Shown: in pieces, positions 21,235 to 32,357 of the stretch
How positions within the stretch are numbered: position 1 is the first letter of the stretch
Layout: every line of letters starts with the position of its first letter
Origin: Tieghemiomyces parasiticus
Lineage: Eukaryota; Kickxellomycota; Dimargaritomycetes; Dimargaritales; Dimargaritaceae
Length of the DNA stretch: 56,868 nucleotides
Direction of reading: 5' to 3'
Assembly (NCBI GenBank): GCA_027575765.1
Contig: JANBPT010000203.1
Location: 1-56,868 of the forward strand
The notes under the pieces: generated by a model
What the model saw: only the letters and a program-made list of their open reading frames with translations
Told to the model about the DNA's origin: nothing
The model's database searches: none
Made by a program: the position numbers and the translations under genes

Positions 21235-24200
21235 AGTTATTCAGATCACCTATCCTATCCAGGCCCCTAGTAAATCAGGTCATCGTGGCGGAAGAATGAC
21301 GGTATACCTCCTCCCTCCCTCTTCTTGTGCCGGAAAGCTATTAACCTGGCGAAGTAGTATGTCCCAATGAATGCCCAACCGGGCACCTAGTGTTCTGCCT
21401 TCCATCAATAATTCGTTCGCTTCTCTTCACTCTTTGAGTAACACTACCTGTCACTTGAATTACCGGCGTATAACGTACACTAGACCTGGAGGGCCAAGGC
21501 AACTATGACCCCCCTTCTCTTCAAGTGCCGTCCGATACTTCAACTCCTGGGTCGTGGCCACCGTGGCCAGCGATGATTCGATCCTGCCAATCGGTCGTAC
21601 AACTCTACGGCCCCGTCACCTGATAGTAGTTTTTATACCTGCCGTCGTGTCCCACCTGGGCCGCTGTTTGTGGCCTTCATGTCCGTTTCGTGCCGCCAGC
21701 TCTGAGTATATCCATTACTTCATACCTCCTCTACTCCAGCCGAGATCGTTTCACCATACCTTTTCTTCCACTCATCCGTCGCCACCCTTTTCCCTGTCGC
21801 ATATCTCGTCTCGTAAGAGTGTGGGTTAGGGTATTAGAAATCATCGCTTCCCAAAAGTCGGACTATATCGTAAGTTGTGCGACAATGGCGTCCGGTTACA
21901 TGGATGGACGCCCCTCTTCTTCTTCGTCGGTCAATTGTGAGCTTGTGAGGTCCAGTATAGGCAAGTAGGTCAAACTAGTTTAGTGGATTGGTAGAGGCGT
22001 AGCCAAAACTTCGCAACCCGTGTAACCTAGTAGGTGATACCAAAACGAAGGTGTCGGAACAGTGAAGCGGGCCATGTCGGCTGGAATCGCAGGGTGGCTA
22101 GCCTATTTAGAAACCGGGGGCTGGGATGAGGCTACAAAATATGAAACGAGGGGATGGAAACGACTATGATAGGGGGAGGGGTCATAACCATCAAGCTCTT
22201 TTTTATGTACCCCTAACATCGCCGACCTAGATCAGGGAGCGGTAGCCTGGTTTTCTGACGTGAGCCTGGTTCAACAGTAACTATGATGACTGTTCATTGT
22301 TCGGTACTTCCTACCCAGGCCGACCGGATAGACGGAGGAAAAGCACTACCTCTGATGTGGAATTGGGTGCCTTTTCAACACGTTGCCCGTTATGAAAGGT
22401 GGCAAAACTCAGGCGAAGTATAGTATGTTCAGGATAGGCAGCGCTGGGGCTTCTAGATCACGCGTAATCTTAATTATTGTAGTTCGATAGAAACTGCGAC
22501 GTATTTCCCCGTTTTCCGCTGAGCTGTCGGAAGAGCGATGTCCGACATGGAGGCAGATACCGTGGACTAAGTGAGGAGATAAGGGGAGGTGTGTCGGTAA
22601 ATGAAATCTGAACGGTGACGCGCATTCGCAACCGTGCCGAGAAAGAGAGAGCCATTAGAAGATAGCACTATGGGCCAAAATGAGTAGCCACCACTCATCA
22701 CTCGGCATTGGTATACCTTGTCGCCGAATTCGGCGGGTCATGGAGGTCGGCCGCTACCGTATATAATTTAGGAGATGCAGCCGCGATTTACGACTACCTA
22801 CCCAAACGTACAATTTTATAAGCCGGCTGCACATATGTACGAGTTACTTTAATCACCCCCCATAACGGGTTGCTTCAACCAATATCCAGGTGAAGAGCCT
22901 ACAAAGGCTGATTTATATTATTTTTCTTTGGTCGCTAACAAACAGTTAATAATGTAGTGATGACCCTTTAATGAGACACTCTGATTTTATCGACCCATCG
23001 ACAATTCAAGGTAGAGGGCCAGTCGGTCGTGCAGCCACCCTTTTCCCTTTACCTTTACTCGTTTTTTTTGGCGTTGGGGGCTCTTCCACCCTCGTCTCTT
23101 ACCTTCGCTTACATTTCACTTTGTTTCGTGTGAGTCGTATTTTTCTCTTTTGGCCACACCCGACCGACCAGCTTACTGGTCCTCTCTTGTTATGTACCGA
23201 GCTTACAGCAATAGATTGCCGTACAGGGAATACATTAGTGAGAAGGTGAGATTCATGAGCAGACGATGCGGGGTGTGAGGGGCTGTTGGAATTATTATGA
23301 TAGTGTAGAGAAATGGAGGCGAAACGGGGGTGCCGTCAATATGGCCCGAGTGTGACCTAAACATTCAAAGTATAACTTAATTGGGCACCAACTTTTGCAT
23401 AAAAACGTCGGCGTGTCATCACCGAGTAGTTCTTTCTGCGTCAAGGGCAACTTGTTGAAAGCCGGTCTGGTATGGCCCGCGCACGCGGTATAGGCGTACC
23501 TGCTCTACGTTTCCCATACCTGGTGTAATCATAGGACGCCCTAAGCGCGGCAATGGGCATGTCTTCTACAAGACATGTTGAGTGGCGCGGCAGCGTGGGT
23601 TGCGGACAAACAACCGTGGGGGTCACATCATAAGCTGCCTCAAAATGGTCCACTTGGTTACGGATCACTAGATTGTGGAGGTGCTAAACCAAAAATGGAA
23701 CCGTCTTTTTACTTTAGATGTGCCAGTTTGAGAGCCACCCTCGGATGCTGCGCTGCCGGTTTTATATGGGTACGGGTAGATGGCGCTTTACTAAGGTAAC
23801 CGTTGTGGCAGGGTTGGGATGAAGGTGGTTGATTAGTGCGATATTAACGTCCAGGTTATACACCATACACGGCATGCCTGGATGCTTTACTATTATTTAC
23901 GCTCCCTTATGTATTATGTCAACTAGTCGACTTTCCACCAAAGCTTCACAGCGTGCACGTTCATCAACGTAGTTGACATAATGATATGATCGAGTATGGG
24001 GCGTGTACCCGAAGAAGGAGAGCAGAGAAAGCGTGGATGGTGGGTCGAGGCCGAGGGGGGGAGGTCCACAGGATACAACCAATGCCTTGCATAATTGACT
24101 TTTTACAATGTAATGAACGATAGCTCACTTACATACAGTCAAGTCTTACCTTTGCCGCTGGGATATCATCTCGTTTTGTCAAGTAGTTTCGGCGCAGTTC

Positions 24201-24292
24201 TGTCCATTAGCGACGAGAAATTTCGGGTCCGTTCCCTCATAGCGAATCTGGATGTCGCCATGGCCACCGTTCGCCTTAAGACATTTCCCTCA

Positions 24293-24308
24293 ATATATAT
24301 ATATATAT
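24293..24308. repeat. (AT)8 microsatellite
   Basis: Eight perfect AT units in gene-free sequence. Confidence 0.8.
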
Positions 24309-25448
24309 GTGCTGATGTCCGCCGGAGAATATTGGGGAATTTTGGATCGACCGAAGGAGGCTGGGAATGTGGTGTGATGGTGAAGTTGTGAAGACTGGAG
24401 GTGGGTTAATGGAAAGGAACCTGCCCATCCTATCGGTAACAGGAGGTGAGACCACGTGGACAGAATTTGGACCTGCCTGTCTTCGCTTAACTACTCCATC
24501 AATCTGCCGCACCCCGTTTCCAATGTGGGAGACCGCGTATGATGGTCAAGTCATTTTTTTTTTCAGTTCATTACGCACGGTGGGCATATTCTAGTGACCT
24601 GTATACACTCATTTTTGATTCCCCTTCTTTCTGGCTTAACTTAGGTCCCGGTCAGTTTAGGCAATAGTTGGGGTTCGGGTTTCATCAGTTTAGGCCGCGG
24701 ACGATCGCAGTCGCCACCCCTATAACAATCCGGAATCCTGCCGAGTCTCGCGCTTTTCAGTGTAAGCGTTGCGTTGGTTCTGTGGGCCCGTTTATGGAAC
24801 CGCATGGTGGTCAATCTTCCTTCGCGTTTCCAACGCAGGTATACTTCATTAATTTGGACTGGGAGGGGGGAGCGAATCGTCGGTTTCACTTTTACTTGCA
24901 ATTTCCAATTTCGACTGTCCAGCTGAAGGACGAGCTGGTGCGAAAGGAACCATGAAAAAGGGGGGAGGTGGAGGTGTGAATAGCGGCTGGAGGGGGAGGG
25001 CTGGGCGGAAGAAATGGGGTCTCGGCTTGACCATTGGTATTGGGGACTAGGGAAGACTTTCGGTTCCTCTAACCTTAGTTTTTTTTCCCGTCGCCAGTTG
25101 CTGTATGTAGGTTCACTACTAGCAAGTCGGGTACAGATCCCTGTCGATTTTTCCGATTACTTTTAACACCCCCACCCTCTACCTTCGCATTTTGTAAGAG
25201 GGGATCCTGGCTAATCAAGGTAGATAGCTCAAAACCGAACCTTTACCGTCTAGCCGTACAAGTGGCCTTAAACGCCCGCTTCACCCACGTTGACAAAACG
25301 CACGGGTTGAATTGGCCCCAAAATAATACATAACTCGTAAATGAGAGTACAATACATTAAATGGTGCGGGCGATATAGTTGCCAGCAATCCAGGACTCGT
25401 GGGTCAAGTGGCAAGGGTATGTAATTAATTATATGCCGGGGCGGTAAG

Positions 25449-28400
25449 TCAGCGCTGGACCATCGCTGAAGAGAGGTGGGCAACGTAGAACACATAGGGC
25501 GGATGGTAAAAAAAAAGGGTAAGAAAGGTCAATTGTGTTAGATGCTGACAACATAGGATGTAGCGTGCGAAAGCCTGGGCGTCATATACGACATGTGCCA
25601 TTAGGCTTGCTCCAGTCATCTTGGTACACTTACACTTGGTCATATATAAGATCTGTTCCTCGTAGCCCCGCCGTGTCGTCGACAATTCGTCCTGCGTAAG
25701 TTAATCAATAGGGATACGTGAATGGGTGGTGATTGGAGGAGGATGAGCAAGGGGGAGATTAAGAGGTGTTACGAAGCTGACCGCTAACGCTGCATTGCAG
25801 AATTTTAATGATCTAGGGGCGTCAAGCTTTAAACGATAGGCTTACCTCCAACTGGGCGATACGTTCTTGTAGACTCCCCAAGTGCTGGTGGGCGACGGTC
25901 TTCTCCTGGTCGACCTGCTGCAGTCGTTGGGAGGCCAGGGTCCACGCGGTGTGAAACTCGACCGCCTTGCTATCGGTAATTTCCAGTTGGACATTTAGTT
26001 TGGCAATGATTACGTCATAGTAGGCCGCCGTCTCGCGCTCTCGGACCAGGAAATCCGCGGCCAGTTTCGCAGTGGTCTGCTCGACGGACGAGGGTGTTGC
26101 GGGATCTTGGTTAGGATGGCCCGACGGGATAGCGGAATCCGCTTCACCATTGGGTGACGCCGAAACCAGTACTGGAGCGCCAATCTCTTCTGCTGCATCA
26201 TCCGTCGGTGCCTGGACTTCCGCTGGGGGGTTCGAATTGGGGATTTCCGGGGCTGGGGCAATCTCGGGCCGGTCGGTGGCGTCTGCGGCTATATGGCCGT
26301 TGGGCAGCTCTGAGGACGTGGTCGACTTCTCGGAGCCCGTTGTGGCCGATTGTGGTGCTAACGGTACCGTCGCGTCCCTCCGGATCAGTTCCTCCTGCAG
26401 GGCGGTCACCTGATGGGTGAGCTCGGTGATAATGTTGCTAAATTGTTCGCGTTCCCGGAGCTGTTGCTGCTCCAGGTCTTGTTGCATCCGCACCAGTTCC
26501 CGTTGCTGGTTGTCCTTAGTCTGTCGTGTTCTGTCCGATAGTGCCTTTTCCAGTTCCCGGGACTTCTGTTGGGCGTTCTTCAGATCCGTTTCGGTGCGCT
26601 GACAGGATTCCGCCAGCTGACGACGCTCCTGTTCGAAGTGATCTAAGTTAAAATGTAGGGCATCCTGAAGGAAAGTGGTAGTGTACGGTATGATATACGA
26701 TACGGGGTTAGCGATGGTAGGGCGGTTGAAAATGCGTGTGGGATGGCAGTCTGCGTCTCAATCAGATCGGCTGAAAACCACCGTGAAGCGGGCCTTCCGA
26801 TCACACCGTGGTAGGGCCTACCTTAAAGTTACTTGAGGCCTGCTTCTCCTGCTCCAGTTCACGTGTCAGATGTTCAACGACGCGCTTCTTCTCAACAATT
26901 TCGGCTGACAGTTGCTGCAGGGTCAACGTAAGTTTCTCCATCTTCTGGTTGGCAAACTGACCCGCTTGCTGGCTACGTTTCCGATCTTCACCAGCGCGCT
27001 GGGTGGCCTGCTGGAGCTCGACCTCGAGTCGTCGCTTCTCGGACTCCAACCGTTTGAGCGTCTCGGTGGTCTGGCGGTGGCCCGTCTGGAGGGTATCGTA
27101 GGCGCGGTACCAGTCGGCGTGCAGCCGTTGGACCGCCATTAGTTCGGCAGGCCAGGGATCCACCGCAAACATGTCGGTCTCTGCCACGTCATCGTTCTGA
27201 CCGTGGGGCCCCACTGCGTCCTCTTTCCATGGGTAGAATTTCCAGAGGCACACGGCCGCCAGAGCGGCGGTGACGTCAGCAACCAACTGAAACGGAGAGG
27301 CCCGCAGCTCTACCACTTTGTCGGTCATGAGGGCTGTGAGGTCGTGCAGGGCGAAGTAAGGGGCAAAGTCCGGGTGCCACGTCCCAGTGGTGAAGGTAGT
27401 GGCCTTGTCTATCAGCTGCTGGTAGGTATCGCGGTAAAAATCTTGCGGACTAGCCATCTCCAAGAGGTAACTGAAGTACCACTGGTAGAACTGGCCCAAG
27501 TGTGCAAGGAGTGGTCCACGGGCGTTGCGTGGGATGGTGAGCAAGGTGCCGCCCAGCCGGTCGACGCAATCCTGCATGAGCGCCTCATGCCGCTGGACCA
27601 CCTCGGGCTGGAAAAGAACCTTGGCCCCGACGACTTGGGCTCGCAGGGCTCGCCAGGCCTGTTGCAATGTCGAGGCGGTGTGCCGGAAGTGGTTCATGAC
27701 CACTTGGTCGAACCGCCGCGGGATCCCCGCCCCTAGGGCCGTCGCCAGACTGGCCAGCAACTGGCGGCCCAGTCGGTGCCGGGCCTGCAGGTACCCCCGT
27801 TCGCCCTGGGCACAGGTGAGTTGGATGCGCAATGCGGAGTGGTCGGTCTGCAACGTATCCAACTCCTGGGACAGGTTGGCGAGTTTACGCTGGTACTGTT
27901 TCAACTTGGGACGATCGGCGTCCTCATGCTGAGTGAGTTGATCCTGGAAGGCCGTCCGGTCGGCCTGTAGCTGGGCAACCTCCATTTCCAAGGCCCGGGT
28001 TCGGCCGGTCAGCGCGGCGCGGGCCTCAGCCAGCATCGAGTGGAGCTCTTCGTTCTCGTCAATTTTGGCCTGGAGGTCGCTGCCGAGGGCCTCTAGGGCC
28101 TCGCGCGCGCTGGATAGGTCCCGCTGGGTATCCTTACCCCCAAACCAGGCGCTTCGGCCGGTGGACTTGGCGCGGGCCAGCTCGGACTGTAGGGCGTCCA
28201 GGCGTCGGGTGAGCCGACGGTTGTTGAATTCGTACCCTTCCATCTGGCTGCGTAATTCCTTGGCGGCCAGCTGTTGGTCATCGTGGTCGGCAGCGAGCTG
28301 GTGGTTCTTATCACGCAGCTGCACGACGGCCTGCTTGAGGACAGCATGTTGGGCCTTTACACGAGTATAGTCGCTAAACAGTTTTTGGTACTTGTGGGCC

Positions 28401-28501
28401 AGGGAATCGCCGGGGACGATGTCGGACAAGCGCAGGCCGGAGTGGCTGGGCGACCGGGCCAGGTCTAGCGGCAGGGGGGTGCCGAGGGGGGAGTCGGACA
28501 T
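25449..28501 (-). CDS. PPP1R21: PPP1R21-like protein (KLRAQ/TTKRSYEDQ; FERRY subunit Fy-2 homologue), 4 exons
   Basis: In animals PPP1R21 is the coiled-coil scaffold of the FERRY complex, a Rab5 effector that carries mRNAs on early endosomes. Exons in transcription order are 26822-28501, 25846-26664, 25634-25691 and 25449-25465, giving 857 aa (human ~780). Near the N-terminus KYQKLFSDYTRVKAQHAVLK (residues 37-56) matches the family's KLRAQ block, followed by YEFNNRRLTRRLDALQ (90-105). The middle alternates coiled coil with a more globular part (about 265-470). The short third exon encodes STTRRGYEEQI (837-847), the counterpart of the TTKRSYEDQ motif that closes the family. Donors are GTAGGC, GTAAGC and GTAAGT. 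All junctions keep the frame, including the phase-0 join of coiled coil to motif. An ATG 53 codons upstream is in frame, but MSDSPLG at 28501 is preferred. The last 17-nt exon is the least certain part. Confidence 0.86.
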
Positions 28502-29432
28502 GACGGTGGAGAGGCGAGCAGAGGTGGGTTTCACTATAGGTCCCGTGTCAGGTGGATTCACGCACCAGGGTGAAGGACTACGGAATTGCAAGATTGAAGG
28601 ACAAAGTGGGACAGAGGAATTCTGGCGGGGGAAGGGGGCCCGGTGCCGACTGTGTAACAAGAGGGGATGGAAGAGGCCGAGGAGGAGAGGGGGGCATGAG
28701 GGGCGGGTAGGGAGGGAGCGGAATGTGCGGTGGCAGAACCCTCCTGTGGAATAAGGTGACCGGACCTAGTCGGGGAGGCCAGGGCCGCCTATGAGTGGGC
28801 TCTCTAGGCCCGTGGGCTAAGTGGTCAAGGGAGGAAGGTGAGGTAACTTAGCAAGTCGATCTGCGCGGAATTAACTGGGCGCGGAGATAAGCTTTGTCCA
28901 GGTCTGTAGGGAAGGCTGGGCTGGGCAGAAGGTTATGGCTTATGGTCTCGTCCTTGCCATGATCAATTTCAGTGAAGCCGGCGCCACCCAGCCTCCATAA
29001 CAGCACAGATCGGTAAGTGGCCCAGGCCCTCCATGTTTTTCTATTAGAGAATGGTTTCCGAAACCCATCCCGTCTCGCCAGCCGGTTTACAGGTGTAAAA
29101 CCAAGGCTACGGGCTAAGCAGGGGGGGGGGGTTACATCAGGCCAGGAGCCCATCCGAGCTCTCAGGTCTCGCCCCGACATGCTTTGGCACCGCCCATTGC
29201 ATTGATTCTAGGCTACTGGTTTGGGATATCACCAGGTCACAGGTCGAGGAGTCTCAAAATAATTGGCGTATATTTCAATTGCCAGTACTGGCGGTGATGG
29301 GTCTACTTCCCTCAATATAGGACTCAGATCCCACAATATCGTTTATATGGTACACAAGCTAGGCGAATAGCGTAGACCCCGATGGCCTTGGCGGGCCAAT
29401 CGGAGTTGCAAATTTGGGCCGTATGAGTATTG
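28502..29432. other. Intergenic region between PPP1R21-like and AP-4 mu-like genes
   Basis: This holds the upstream region of the PPP1R21-like gene and the 3' flank of the AP-4 mu-like gene. Purine-rich plus-strand sequence (28600-28750), that is pyrimidine-rich on the coding strand, fits a leader or promoter. No gene was seen. Confidence 0.45.
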
Positions 29433-32357
29433 CTAGTCGTCATCCGTCATAAAGCTCACATCCTGACGGTAAGCCTCTGAGTAGGTCAGGGCGCGGGCCA
29501 GCCGCCGGACCCGGACGCGGTCCGTAAAGGGATTGACCACTTTAAAGTGGGCCAAAGCCAGGCCCGTGGCAGTGAAATGTGGAATATCAAATGAAAGGCT
29601 GTCCCGGTGTTGGATGGTTGGTTGGGATGGTCATAAGTAGTTAGATTTAGCATAATGGCCATTAAGTTGCTTCCATTGGAAGGACCAGCTAACAGTTTAG
29701 GTTTGGAGGGTGTGACAAGTTTTAAAGAGGGTGGGCGATATTGCGGACGCACCACTCCCCACATCTAACCACCTGGTCTCAAAGGCATAATTCAAAACCC
29801 GATAACTTACTCGATCGGCCCTAGTTCGGAAGGGTGGAGGGTCGGAGATTCGGAATAGGCCTACGAGAAAGAGGGAAGGGAAAGGCAGCCATAATGCTGG
29901 CCAGTTGGTTCTGATTAGTCGATGTAAACAGTGATCGAAAGCCGTATCCTAGTTGGAAGTACGTGAGTGGAGGAAGGAGGATAGGAGACGACTTTTCCCT
30001 ATGTTTCTTTAAATACCAGTGGTCACCCCCAATTGCCCGGCACCTTACTTTAAATTCCAGACAACTATCGTTGCCGCCCGGGAAGCTGACAATCCGGTAA
30101 ACTACTACTGGCGGAAGAAGTTGGAACGTGGGTTGGCCCATGGTCACCGGGGAAAATTCGACGCTGGGTTGGGTGGTCCAGTGGTGGTGCCGCACATGGA
30201 CAAGGAATAAGGTGTCTCCTTAGTTAGAAGGTTAGTCGATACCAGCCCACAGGCTTGCCACCATGCAGCAGAATTCCTCACAAGGTCAGAAGTCACTGCT
30301 GACTCCAACTCTCAGTGGTATGTGTGGAAGGAAACCATAACCTACCCGAGCGTGTCCACAGGCAGTGGCAGGGTCAAAACCACGTCACGGGCTACTTTGC
30401 TTTGGCTAAAGTCACTGCGAAGCTGGATAGAAAAGTCGAGAACGTAGTGTACGGGTGCCGGAGGTGAAGGTCCAGCCGATGGGCGTCGTAAGGCGGCAGG
30501 GCGTTTGGTATGGTCATCGCTACTGGTCGAAGGTAGAGAGGAGGCGGAGGACTGCATCAGAGGCCGAGGTTCCACCTCCGTCATCTCGCCGAGAAAACAA
30601 AAGATACGGAAGAGCGTGGGCACATCTGTGATCATTTGATAGCTGTAACGAGGTGGTGTACGTGAAAAAAGGGTATTGGAATGGATAGGTGGTGAGCGAA
30701 AGCTGCAGGGTAAAACAGGTGGATATAGCGTTGGCCGATTTGAACGGCGACGGGTGAGCTATCCGTACTTACCGCATCACTTCTATGGCCTGCTTAGACT
30801 GGGTAGGCGTAAAGACGAGTACAGGCTGTCCGTGGTGGTCTAAAAACAAGACAGGGGGTGCGGCCTAGGAAGTGTGATCAGTATCCGGTCGAACGCGTCC
30901 CGTAGCTTATCACGAGAGTATGGGTACGCTGGCCATTAATTTCGTAAACTTACCTCGCCTGGCCACCAAAGGATGGTAGGCAATACGGGACAGTGGTACT
31001 GTGGTGGGGTGCAGTAAGTCTGGGTCTAGGCCGGGGGGATGTGAAGCGTGTAATCGATAAAGAGCGAGTCGTTAGCTGCGGCATATCGCGCTAATATCTT
31101 ACATCACTTCTACCGACTGGGGAGTAGCTAGGTTAGCGTACCTGGGTAGGCGTTTTGGTGGACGTAAAAAGGCCGGAGGCCCATTTCGATGGGAAGCAAG
31201 CAGCTCATGTCACTGGTTACGGTCAAGGCACCCTCAACGACGGCCCTCCGCGGAGCACCCTATATATAGGATGCCAGAGTCCACAGGTTCGAAAGCAAAG
31301 GAGACACGAAAGTGTTGGTGAAATTTGGCAGAGGTGACGTGCCGGAACGTCGTCAGAGCCCAGCTGCATTTAGAGCAGATATTTAGAAAAATGGCGTACC
31401 GAGGTTGGTCCTATGCCACCCTTTGATCGACCTTGTCTTCAAACGAGAGTTATTCATCCATAGCGATCACTTACATAGGGGTCGTACTGGACGCTAACGG
31501 CCTCGACAAGGTCCACATTGACGGTTCCACCTTCCTGGATCTCTGCTGTAGTTGTTTGGACAACCGAGGCTTGCATGGAACCTGCCAAGCCGGGTACCGA
31601 GCCGGCAGGGCTAGTATGCGACGAGGGGATGACCCATTCCCGAACAATCTCTGTAAACCACGTACCAACCACCGCGGCGTGCCGGGGCAGGGTCTCCACG
31701 GTCAATGGGATGATGTGGCGCTTCATGCGGCCCACTAAGCGGGTTAGGGTGGCCATAGCGGCGACAGCGCTGCGTGATAAGGCCACTGAAGCGGTCAGGT
31801 CACGGTCCTGCATCGACCAGGACCGTGGTCGCTGATCAGCGGAGTCATCCTTTGGCCTGCCGGTCCGCAGACTGGTACTAAGCATGACCGGGTTAAGTAG
31901 AGGGGACGGTCCCCGGCCCGCGCCTACGGTGCCCGTCCGAGTGGAAACCGGCGTATGAGCGGTGACCGGATCAGGCGTCAGGCTAGCGGCCAGATAGAGC
32001 CAATCGTCTACAAAGAGGTAGGCGTACTGGCGACCGCGGATGGCGATGATGCCACTGAATACCGCAGTTGGTTTCTGGAACTGGTGCAGTTTTGCCAGGA
32101 GAAGTTTGCAGTCGTCAATGCTGGCGTCTGCCAGGCCAGGATAGGTCGATTGGTTCGTTTAGGTGGAATGAGAGGTCGCTGTTAAACTTGCGTTCGGGGG
32201 GAAGGAGCGGTCTAGCCCCATAATGGCAAGGGGAATACTGAACTGCGGATCCCCTCTCCTCTCCAATGGCGAGGGGAGAACCAAGTCAGGCGCATCACTC
32301 ACCTCCCCTGCGTAGCAATAGCTCGCCGTCCACCGTAAAGCCGAGTAAACGGTCCAT
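29433..32357 (-). CDS. AP4M1: Adaptor complex medium (mu) subunit, AP-4 type, 10 exons
   Basis: This subunit binds tyrosine-type sorting signals in a coat acting at the trans-Golgi/endosome. Exons in order: 32303-32357, 31475-32127, 31400-31410, 31239-31363, 30954-31019, 30773-30839, 30346-30642, 30049-30163, 29811-29860, 29433-29598; together 534 aa. Residues 1-165 form a longin domain (MDRLLGFTVDGELLLRRGD at the start, LFVDDWLYLAASLT near 55-70). The mu-homology domain starts at VNVDLVEAVSV (about 222-232), continues with VMRYQMITDVPTLFRIF (about 324-340) and YRIVSFPGG (about 446-454), and ends LSFDIPHFTATGLALAHF (481-498) with a final TYSEAY. The VMRYQ...FR block, LPLP and final S-x-A-Y resemble AP-4 mu more than AP-1/2/3. 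A Ser/Pro insertion (about 352-385) is unusual. The join of exons 4 and 5 (weak GTTGAG donor) is least sure. The carrier gene diverges 1.1 kb upstream. Confidence 0.8.
31400..31410 (-). other. Candidate 11-nt micro-exon of the AP-4 mu gene
   Basis: GACCAACCTCG, preceded by TAG and followed by GTACGC, converts phase 0 of exon 2 into the phase 2 needed by exon 4. It yields D-Q-P-R, so that the strand after VNVDLVEAVSV aligns without a gap to other mu subunits. The acceptor lacks a good pyrimidine tract. Confidence 0.5.

Larger units (their letters stand above)
12209..25448. other. About 13.2 kb with no recognisable gene
   Basis: Open frames here are short (at most about 160 codons) and none shows a known motif, coherent hydrophobic pattern or family resemblance on either strand. 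Composition is closer to 50% GC than the GC-rich genes around it. The stretch holds the (CT)30 microsatellite, a CCAAT-containing inverted repeat at 14142-14236, an A-run at about 14375, an 18-bp palindrome at 21217 and a small hairpin at 20788-20804. Genes built only of very short exons, decayed transposons or non-coding RNAs could be hidden in it. Confidence 0.45.
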
